From positions 10,533,861 to 10,597,860 of the forward strand of contig OX393563.1 in assembly GCA_947652115.1 (NCBI GenBank): 64,000 bases of DNA, written 5' to 3'. Positions within the stretch are counted from its first letter, which is position 1. Each line of letters starts with the position of its first letter. Positions 26,201-38,200 of this stretch are shown here, in pieces. Source of the DNA: Blastomussa wellsi. Its lineage: Eukaryota > Cnidaria > Anthozoa > Scleractinia > Plerogyridae. The notes below the pieces were generated by a model. That model did not search any database. It saw nothing but the letters and a program-made list of their open reading frames with translations, and was not told the origin of the DNA. The position numbers were made by a program, and so were the translations under genes.

Positions 26201-29200
26201 CCCATGACTTGGCAAATCTGAATACAGCTACCATGACTCTCTGCAGGCGTGTCTCGTTGGGCATTATGGATTTGTTCAGATGTAAACAAAATGCTGTGAC
26301 AATCAATGTGGACATGGGTTAGTAGCAGTAAGTAGCAAAGGGGTGTAGACTATGACAAACAACAACGGATATTGCATGCAGAGATTTACATTTAATTTAT
26401 GATAAATTATATTATTGCAGACAGCAAAGTGGAACATAATTTGTACTTAATTTTTTAATTTCCTACTGTTTTTTGTTGTATTTTACAGTAGAATGTAACT
26501 TCTAGAAATCACCAACACAGAGATGCAACTCGGTACAGACATCTAATAGTAAAATTAAAACAAGAGACAAGCTGCTCACCACAGATCTGAATTAGACGGA
26601 ATGCATTTTGGAACATTGTCCAGTCTTCACTGAATTCTTCACTTGGTTGGATGTCTACTTTCGAATCCACATCAAGAGAACATTCTTTTCTTAAACTGGA
26701 AATGCATTCATCCATACGCCCTGCATATGCACCAAAGAACTCCTGCAATGTAGACAAAAGTGATTTTAATCTCAGATTTTGTTAACATTTTATGTTACAT
26801 AAAATAATACATCTGCAATTGTAGTCCTGTGCATAGCCCAAACACATTGATACCTCCAGACATTTTGGAAAATATGTTTTATAAACGTTTTTGGCCAGTC
26901 ATAAGCTAATAAAAGTAGCTCCAAAACTCAGAATAACATTTGCAAAATAAAAGCATGCTTTCCTTCCCACTAGCATCATGGCATGGGTGAGAAAGTGGAC
27001 CACACAATCTTCAAGCTTTTGTTTTCAATATTTCTGCTTCTTCTTTTGTTTTCTTTTGATTTTTTTTTCCTGCAGTTGTTGGCAAACTGCCAGGTTTGTT
27101 TCAGTTCAAGAATTTTTGAGAAAGTGTCAGCCAGGGGTGGTTGGAGGAAATTTTCACTCAAATTTCTAAAGATTTTTGTGCACATTTGAAGCTCAATCAT
27201 CAGCACTCTGATCTGGGTATCATTCCTTCTGCAGTTGTTGAGCATGAGTGGTGCCTTTTTGGTCAAAGAAGAAGTAAAACAAATTCTAGTGCTCATGACA
27301 TGCGTCTAATGGCATTTCAAGTTTGAATGTGTAAAAAAGAGAATTCATACTAGTTAGCTCTGGATCGATCTGTAAACTGACAATATTTTATGTTGTCGAA
27401 TAAGACTGGTCAGGGCTTTTTCTTACCTCCAGGACATGGCAGAGACCATGAGCTGCATAGCCATCAGTAAGGTCTACACAATATTCAACTGCCTGGATAA
27501 AAACAAAGTTATATGTATCAACTGTAACTGAAGTGGCATTCAAGGAATAAACATCAAATCAAAAGTAAATCTGGGTGAAATTGAGCATATTGGAAACATT
27601 TTTAGTGACAAAGCTCAAAATATACGTACAGTTCGTACAAAGAAGGAATCACATTAACAAGGTAAACATCAATAGAATGAGGAGCAGTTTTTAAAGTTTA
27701 ATAGCAAACCAAACAATATTTATTAATTAAAGAATACAAGAAATATAATTGTACAAAATAGATATTAAACCCTATAACAGACAGGTTAGTATGTGGCAAA
27801 CCATAGGAAGGGGGGAGGGGGGGGATGACTACAACAGTAAAATGTAAATTTCATGGTTATGTAAACTGGTAGGGTTGAATTACAGAATTATAACATTAGG
27901 AGTGTTGAACCAAGCAGCAGCTGACTTACCTGTTCAGCAAGGTGAAATATTTTCTCAACAGATTCAGCCATGAACCCAGCAGTCTCCATGAAGCTATCTG
28001 CATGCTGTGTATTGTGGAGGAACACAGGACACATTTAAGGCACCTCTGGTATACAAGATGATTAAAATCTCCTATATAACAATGAGGACTTGGACACAAT
28101 ATACATGTAGACCAATTTGGCTAATGTGTTTACATCCTTGTTGCTACCCAATTCAGATCATGTGATGATTCATTTGGGAGGTTACAACTGTGCAATTTGT
28201 CATGCACAACTGAGTGCATGGGAGTATGTACGAACAGAAAAATTGTAACCTCACAAATGAATCATCACATGACCTGAATTGGGTAGCAACAAGGATGTAA
28301 ACACGTCAGCCATATAGGTCTATGGTTGTGGGAGGCATATTGGCATACATGTAATGGAGAGCTGAACTCTGCATCAAATGTTCTGGGTTTGAACCCCAGA
28401 TGCGGTCAAATTGTGTTGTGTTTTTGGGAATGGCACTTCACTCTCGCATTGCCTCCTCCAATGTTAACCTAGGGCAACCTGACAGAGTGCTGGGGAGTAA
28501 CATCCCATCCAGAAGGAATACACAATTCCTAGCTTCTTCATGCTACAAAACCAGAGCAAAGTACTTGCAGCTATGAGCCTGTTGGACATAAGGCTTTACT
28601 TTTTCTACTTTGATACAGTAACATAATACATACTAACAACGGTTTGTGTATTGGGCCTTCCATTGTCTAAAACAAAGAAAGAACTGAAAGGGATAGTATG
28701 AGATGCTTACCAGCCGTGTTGCCTGTAATTGCTCCACAAGGAATGTCTGCTGTAGCAAGGGGTAATCCAATAAGTACGGAATATAAGGTGAGTACACTTC
28801 ATCAACCAACAGAGTGACAGCATGCACACCACATTTGTCTGATGCAATAGGAAATAAAGTTACTGGTTTTTTTTCTCCATTGTCACTTCAAACTTAGTAA
28901 AATCTCAAGGGCAAAGAACAGATTCAAGAACACTGTTTTGTACCTTGCTGTTGTGAAACTGCCTTTTCCAATCCATGAGCAAATCGTAAAGTGACCTATC
29001 AGTCACAAGAAAGAAGTTCAGACTCATAAAATGACAATGGGGTCTTTGCCTAATACAATATAGATCAGTTTACCTGTCGCAGCTCAATCAGCTTTCCAAT
29101 GATGTTTGACTCACTCTTGATAAACTCTGTGATACATGAGGACAGTGAAGGGTCCAAGTGAGCAAGTGTCTGACCGATGAGTGTGCACAGCACAGTTCCA

Positions 29201-32200
29201 GGTTCATTGAATACTTGTCCACACCAAGTCACCTGTAACACATGTAAGAGATTTCTTGAGCTCTAAGTACTTCATGGTTGTTCAGTTATTAACAGACTAC
29301 TCAACTTCTCACAATATAAACAAAGTGTATTATTAAGATGCAGTTAGCACATTCATTAATTTTGGATGGGCTGTCTTGTAGTTTGCCTTCGTTGTAGATT
29401 CTATTGACAGGAGCGGTATGCACACCACCAACTGAAGTAAAAAATTAATCCACTAACTAACTGACAACTCACTAAATGACTGACTGTACTGTCTCGCTGA
29501 CTCACTGTCTGTTGTGACAGACTGACTGACTGGCTGACTGACTACATTTATCACTCACTCGCTGATTGACTAAATAACTATTAAGTAATCTGATTTTAGT
29601 AATTCTATTTTAAATAATACTACTATGGCCTGTGCTCTTCAAGAAATGGATAATACTATTTACCAAACAAACTGCAGTATTCCCTGATCAAGGAACATTA
29701 GGATCAGAGGAACATTATCCAACTTTTGAACAATAACACTCAATAACAGTGCAACTTGTCTTTCTGATGCTGGATGCTTAAAAAGTGAATTACTACAAGT
29801 ATAGCATACAGCTTTCACTATCAGGCATGTTTACCTCTGTGTGCCAGGTTGAAAGGATAACATCATAGAAAGTTGACAGCCACTCCAGCATTGATTTATT
29901 TGGATCCTCCACACGAACTTCATTCCAAGTCTTCTGGAGTTTTGTCTATCAATTTAGAGTTAATAATACTAACTGTTTAATTGTAGGTAATTTAAAATCA
30001 TGCAGGCTACAGTCATCAGAAAGGCACTCTGAACTAATAGTTTGTGAACAGGACTCAAGAACAAGCAGTCTTGGTTCAAACCCTCGCTGGGGTCACTGCA
30101 TTGGGTTCTTGGGAAAGACATTTTGTACCCTTATAGGACCTCTCTCTAACCAGGTGCTGTGAGTGATGTAGCTAAGGGATGGGCCAAAAAAGCACCCAAA
30201 AAAATATTGTGCAAAGGGAGCCATGCCAAAAAAATCCAGCAAGCACTTTCTACTGTCCAGGTCCTGTGATGATGTTAAAAAATCTTGCACAAGCTCATAG
30301 TCCAAAACTCAACCTGAAGGTGAAAAAAATTCTTGCCCAGAAAAATTGTCAAACCTGCCTCCCCACCGCCCCCTCCCCCCCCCCCCCCAAAAAAAATGGT
30401 ACATCCCTAAAAAGAAACTAAGCCAGCTGACTGAAGAAACCAAAACTAACAGATAAATTAAAATCACACAATCTTTACTGAAAATCTCAAATAATATTAT
30501 TGATGCCAACCTTATGACATCTGATGTAATAATTCTGAAGTTGATCCAGCCTTTCAATGTTTGAAAATATTTTAACATATTCCTTGGTGTCCTCTGTAAC
30601 CAAATAATAAAGAAAGAGCATTAATTTTGTTTGTTCTAGTCTGGCAAATCACAGCACATGTATGTAGCATTGACAAGTGATTTACTAATTTTGATTATAC
30701 AATGTAGTTTAAATAGCGAGGAAAATTATAATTCATTGACAAAGACTACCTGAAAGCTCAAAATGAATTGCTTAAAATGAATTTCAGGTCAAATAATCTC
30801 AGTTGTATATTTCTTTGTTTTAGGATTACAGTTGGATAAATCTAGAACAAAGAAAACTGCAAATCAAACTACTTGACAACAAATTTGACCTGAAATTCAT
30901 CAAGTTGCATGTTCAGCATAATCAGAAAGGAATTCTAGACTAGGCTTTTTCTTGAGGGACATAAAATACCCTAAACCTTACTTTTAAAATGTAAGTATAT
31001 ATTAAGTTCTTGTATAAAAAAGAAAAAGCTACATTCTGCACTATAAGTTTCTCTTACTACTAGACAATACTAACCAAGGGAGTGATTATTAAAAGCAGCC
31101 ACAATCTTTGGACTCAAGAGAGCCTCCAGCCTATTCTTCAGACCCTCAAGGAGTCTACGCCTCTGGGCATAATCAGGTACATCTTGTAATACAGTCTATT
31201 AATGAGGAGAAGATTACTATATACCACTTCAAAATTCATAAAAAATACATGACTATCAGTAATGTAATCAGGCTTTTAGCCAGATAGCCATCCAGGCGTC
31301 CTGTATACGGCCCCTTTTTAAATAAAATTGTCTTATTTTCCATGTTTCTTTATAAATATTATTGTTCATTTTAGCAGGCCCCATAGCGCATTTTGGATGG
31401 CCACTTTTCGAATCCTGACTAAAAGCCTGAACGTAATAATCATAAGGAATAATTATACTGTATACTTACTAAACTCTTGTGCATTCCTTCAAGCTTTGCT
31501 GCTATCTGAAATTAGAAAAAATGATTAATACATACATCTAGAGCGGTTTTCACTTTAGTGTCGTAAGTACATATGTACAGTAATAGGTGCTTTCTTTGGT
31601 TTAGCATTACTGTGCTCAGTGCTTGGTCTAAACAACTTGCACAAGAAGTTCTCATCTAATCAGAAGTACAATGTAAAACCAAAACCAATTGTGACTCATT
31701 CGTGCATGTTTTCCCATACTTTGCCTCAACTACATGTAGTCAGTTGAGTTGATTTTATGCCATTGAATGTATGGAGAACATGTACAGTGTATAGACGAGT
31801 CACGGCGCCAATACCAATATCGAGTGCCGACCAAGTTTCATTTCATTTTAAGCAGTTTAAGAACAGGCAAAACAAATGTCGCTCAATACATGTATGTAAA
31901 CATTGCCCACTGAGCAGTAACAATAAAACTCCAGTCGCACATCTCCCACGCTTATCTCACCGAAAAAATTAAACCAACAATACATGCTCGCTGAACGATT
32001 TTTCCAACGCACACGAACAACTGTTAACACAGAAGCAGTATATTTTGTTTCTCCAAAAAAATGTCCAGTGGTACTTGCAGTGCACTCGCGAGAAACAAGA
32101 AATTTCTCGCAAGACAGTTCTCGTTTCCTGCGAGACGAGTCTCGATAATTGATACATGTATGACAGTCTCTTGAAAATTACTCTATGATAACTGTGTAGA

Positions 32201-35200
32201 TTTAAATCCCTGGTAAACCAGTTAGCAACCAAAAGCTTCCTTATCAAAATAAAAAAAAATGTTAACTTTCAAATATGCTCAATGTCATGTACTCGAACAC
32301 TCACAGCCTTGACATCCCCTGATTCAAAAACTTTATCCACATCAGATGACAGTACTGTCCAGTTATCTGCTTCCTGTAAATAATAAGCATTGAATTATAA
32401 TTTCAAGACCAGCCTTATTTTATTAGTAAGAGCTTGTGATTTTGAGACTCCAAGCTTTTGAAGCCAAGATTTTGAGGCTCATCTAAAATTTTCAAAGACT
32501 AGTCATTTTTCAAGTACCACTATAATACCAATATTGTAGAGGCACAGAATACAGTGGTGTCTAGTCACCATCTTTGGTAAAATTTACCATGGAATGAAGT
32601 AGCAGATTATCAAAAAACATGTAGAAAAATAATAAAAGGGTAACAACAAACTGTGGAGAAATGGAGATGGTTTCAAATGAGGAAGGTTGAGGATGTGGCA
32701 TCTGAGACATATTGTAGCTACTTTAATTTACCTTCAAAGCTCTTGATGCATCCTGCATTCTTGTTTTAACTGTATCAATCTCCATCAACATCTTCATTGA
32801 CTGTGCAGTATTTTCTTCAACCTTGAAAACAATACATTTAAAAATTATAATAATTACAATTACTGCATGACATTGTACAGTATAACTAAATGTATTGGAG
32901 CTTTGTGTTCATGTTCAAATACTATCTGGACAAGTTGGATATAAGAATAACTGCATGGCAACAAAATATCACTTTTACCACTCTGATGTCCTCTTTCACA
33001 AGATCCATTTGTTCCTTCAGAAGTGAAGCATCATGCCGTATGTTCTCTATCTCTCTTAGCACTCTGAAGAGGAATAATTAGTAATTATTAATAAAAATAA
33101 TCCAAAATAAAAGTTTGCCATTAAAATATTGACAGGGTTGCAAGTAACAGTCAGACATAGGACAATGGCCCACCTATGGTAAGACAGAATATCCAGACAA
33201 CCTTTTATTACACATTCCAATACCATGGCAGACCTTCCAACTCTCACGGTTTGACCGCAAGATTCACGGTTGAGGATGCCATCTCACGGTCTCACGGCTT
33301 TGCCTCTAAATCTCACGGTGAACCGAAAAACCTTGAAATTTTCAACAAATTCCGTAGAGTAAGAAGGAAAATCGAAAAATGTGTGTTCATAACAGCTGAC
33401 AAACGTATTTGTGAGAGAAACCTGGGTACAATGTCAGCCTCATTCCAGTGAAACTTTGGTGTGCTAAGGTCTCTGGGAAAGCTTAACTTTCGAACACAAA
33501 TTTCAAAATGACTACTCGCTAAGTTCAACCACCGATGAGAATCTCATCAGTTCTGCCAAAAAGCAGCAATAGAATACAACATGGGGCACTAAAAAATTAA
33601 AAAAAAAAATACTCTTAAACAAATGATCTGGTTTTTTTTATTTATGCATATTTTAGAAATTTCCAGGTTTGAGGTTCCAATCAATTAGTCCAGTCATTTT
33701 GTGAATGGATCTAAAAGTAATTGCAACAGAAGCTTTCTCTTCACCAATCATTCAGAATTACCCTCGAGATGAACATATTAAAAGTCCCAAAGGATCCAAG
33801 CATGGGAACATCTCGAAAATATAAGGATATGTTAACCTGTGCTTTTGTAAAACATGAAAACGAGGCTTAAAACATGGGTTGACTTTATTATGCTTTCTTG
33901 GCTAGAACTTCGTCCAGTTTCTCCAATTGCTACAAAATAAGCTTCACATATGTCTGAAAACTTTCATCTAATGAAAACCGTTCCAATAAAGTGCACTTAA
34001 TCCATAATAATAACTTCTGCTTTTGTACAACATGAAAACGAGGCTAAAAAACATAAGTTGACTTTACTGTGCTTTTTATTGCTAGAATTTCTCGCAATTC
34101 TTTCCAATGTAATGAAATGTGCTTCAAATATTTCTAAAAGCTTTCATCTAGTCAAAAACTGCTCCCAAGATGTGTACTAAAACCATAATAAGTCCTTTCA
34201 GGTCTTTAACTGCAACTGCATTTCATTTCTATTGTATCTCAAAGAGATGCACACCAGAGGAAATAGTAATGATTTTCAGTATCACTATACAACTCGTAAC
34301 AGTTTTGGAAACGAAGATAACTTTCTTAAAAGCAGATTTTATCATACAAAAACAATCTTCGTATTTTTTGAACTGTTAAGGAATTTTACAGATTACAAGC
34401 TGTGATGTCAATCATCGTCACTATCAACATCTTGATTTAGTGCATTTTTGCAAGAGGTACCCCTACATTGACCACACGCAGGGGAACATTCCAGGCCGTG
34501 TTTTCTACAGGTGCACCTCATACTGGCACAATCCAAAGAGCAGTTGCATCTAATCATCCTCAGAAGTGACTCGGGTGCAGCCGGTAAAGTGGTCATCATT
34601 GGCAGTAGTTGGTTGTTGCTCATTTTCCATCCCCAGTCCTCCACTGACATGCCATCATCTTCACTTTTCCATTGCTTCACTTGAAGAAAAACCCTTTGAC
34701 TGTGAAACCTGGCTGCTGCTGATGTCGGAGGTAGATTCTGGGGCTGTATTTGCGAACTCTTTGTTGCCAGTTTCTCGAGGTATCTTTGGTGTCGCATGGA
34801 ATCAAGATTTTCGCCGGGGTTTCCACCGTACAGGGACACTAATGCCTTCTCGCCTGCTTTCACGACATCATCTAAAGTTGAATGCAAATCAAATACTTTT
34901 GCTTGCTCTCTGAAGTGGGAAGAGTGGAAATACTTTTTCAAAGCTGCGGCTTTACCAATTCCGTATGGGCAAGAGGTGGTGTCACATCCCGAAATGGCGT
35001 GAAGAAATAGCATGTTGCGACAAACATCATAGCCTAGCTGCTCTTGAACTTTCTTCATATTCCAGACGCGTCTTCTGGAGTTTGCCTTTGGTTCTGGAAT
35101 GAAATACAGGTCGTAGCCATCTGGACGGGTGTAGAAGCAAAGCAGCACAAGCAAATCTGTGTCGTCTCCGACAAGTACAGTGTTCCTTTCTCGAGAAGAT

Positions 35201-38200
35201 TCTACAGCTGTTTTCACAATTAGGACATCGGCGTCGCCTTTGGCATGATAGGTCGTACAATTCTTGTTCTTTAAAAACTGGCTTAACATATTGATGAATC
35301 GCTGTTTATTCTTGACGTTGGAGAGGAAGTCGCCCTTCTTAAGCGTTACATTCATGTCCTCTGAGAAGGTTACAGTCGCGCCAACTTTTCCGGCTGCTCT
35401 TCGCTGTTGCGTCATGTTCTTCGTTGACATCTCGTCATAGCCATCAAAAACAACGATGGGGTTGCCATATTTCTTTGTCACGTAGCTGCAATATAAATCA
35501 CAGACATCTTGATATTTGATGGACCCTCGAGGCCAAGGGACGCGGTGGAGTAGGGCTCCGCCATCCAGTACATACTGAACATGGCTTGCTGGCCCTGACG
35601 TGGCATCAGGTGAAAGCTTCCCCCATAAGGCTTCCGCAAGAGCTGGTTTTTGAGGCTGGCGCAACGTCAGAGGAGAATCAAAAAGAGCTGCTGGGTAACT
35701 GCACAGTTCATAGCTGAACAATCCCCTAAGATCATCGGCACTGTTGCAAGCAATGATTAACCGTTGAAACAGTAGTTGAGGATCAATCTGAACGTTGTCG
35801 CTTTCAATCCTGACAGATGACTTTGAGGCAAGGGTGACAGCCTGCGCACTACGCTTGAACGTGTAATCTCCAACTGACTTCCCTGACATCGAAGATAATA
35901 TCTTCTCCCCGGAAGCTCTAGCACGATCAACATCGACATCACTGCTTGCGTTTACGCCGTTCATGATGTTTATTAGGTTAGGGTTGGGCGCGAAAGGATC
36001 CCTGTCAGCCAAAGCTGTTAGAATGATAAGTGTGTCGTTCATATCACGTTTTTGTCTCGCTTTTGTCATTTCCTTGTTTTGTTCACCCGAGTTGTACTGT
36101 ACACCTGTCAGTTCTTGCATTGACCGGTTTGTTTCAGCACAAGCTGGCATTGATAACAACCAGATGAGTCGCTGCTGTTCAGTCATGCCTCTACCTCTCG
36201 TTAACCCTCCACTAGTCTTCAGACTTCGCATCAACACTTGCTCGATCACCAGATCCGTTGGCAATCCTGCCCAATGGCGATCACTTCTCCTGACTACATG
36301 GAATCCTGATACAAAATCGCGATATACTTCAGGGTGCGCATTCTGAAGACTGCTCATGGACTGGAGGTATAAGCTCGCACACTTAACGTACGGGTTGTGC
36401 CCTGATGCAGCAAGGTAAGGTAGCATTTCTGATATCGTTTGAAGGTGCAGTTCCCAGTTGGCTGTGCGTTCTGCCCTGATAAAGGCGCGCAGTATGTCGA
36501 CCATTTCCATGTACTGTAGCCATAGTACGGCTGTACGGCTTGTACTTCTCGCTAGGTCTTTCTGGCTATGAACACGCTGTTGAATACTGGCAAGAACACC
36601 TGAGGCACTGACTTCTTCGGCAGACATTTTCTTTTCCATAAGTGCTTTAAACAATGTATGCGCAGCATCAACTAACTTCAAGTCGTCGGTGTTTTCCGGA
36701 ATATAGCCACTGGAGTCTTCTGCCAAGCTGTTGTGAGCTACAAAAAATTGAGTCGAAGGGTCAAATCACTCTTAGCACCAATCGAGCAAAGTTTAAACAA
36801 CATTAACAAATATAATCTAAGCTCAAATTCAAATAATACTTACTGAACTGTGTATGCTCCCGATGGCCAGCGCTGTTGACATCATCTGGAGGTTCATGTG
36901 GACTTGATTGGTTATCTGATTCAACTGCAACAAATAGTAAAATACGATTTTAGTGTTATTAAGATTCGCATTTGTAAAAATCATACATGAGGTGTTCATT
37001 CAAAACGTCTTCGCATGAGCAAGTAATTGATACAATAAGTGAAAATTACCACAATGCCTACCCCTCTGTTCCGAGTGCGGCGCTTCCTCATCAGGCACGT
37101 TCTCATTGGAACCTTCTAATTGCGCTACAAAAAAAAAAATAAAAAATATTGAAAACAACAACAAAAAACAACCAATTTTGTATTTCACGGTATCAATCTA
37201 ATACACGTTAAAGGAAGGCAGATATAAAAGGCCACTGTACCTCTATGTACACCATGTGGAATAGCTTCCCCAAGAGCTGTCGAGTAGAGAAGAGCATTTA
37301 GGGCTGCATCGATGATCAAATGCGCGCGGATTGCGCGAGAAATGGCTTTGCCAGTCAATATATGGTCAACAGCGTTTGACGCATATATTAAATCCAGAAG
37401 TTCTCTTAGGCCCGATCCAGCCATGAGATGGCCAATACTCCCAAGGAAGCTCATTTCTGTGTGAAAAGCTCCCAACCGCAAAACCACTTTGCGTAAGTCA
37501 CTGTTGGCTGGCTCTGTCTGGATTATGTTGAACGCCTTTAACCACAAGGGCTGGTCGAACGTGACAATGGGATTAGCGATGTTGTGGCGGTGCGCATGTT
37601 GACACAAATTTCAGAGTGGAGGAAATGCATGTCACGTCGCTTGGGTTCATGTCAATCATTGGTAGAAAAGTTATTGATGACTTCCCATTGTGGTTGCCAC
37701 GATGGACGGCCTGCATCATTCCAGCCCATGCTGGGCGCGTGGTGTTAAACAGCAGAGACGTCTTCCACAGAATGTCCAAATTCGCAGTGGGATCTACTGC
37801 TCTTGCAACCACTAGGTTGCTGTACTTAATTTCCACTTGCGCTTGTCTTGGTTCAGATAGTGGGTGTATTTGAACTTTTCCTGCTGCTGAGATGTCTTGA
37901 GGATTGATCTTTTGCCTTGGCACGCATCTAGTTCGCTTTGTACCAGGAGTAGTTGTGCAAATCATCCCCATCCCATGGAAAGTGTCTTTTCCGTCAAGTG
38001 TTCTTACATTGTGATCCACGTTGTCAGCTACGTACTGTACAAATTCTCCGCCATAATCTGGTATTTCAGTACCTTGGTCCAGAGCAGCATTCAAGTTAAA
38101 CAGCTGAACTTCTTGATACGAAGAACAGAAGCCATGGCAATGGAGGGTGTCTATCAGAAATCGAGATGCAAAGTTATGATGGAGCTGCACAGCTAAACCA

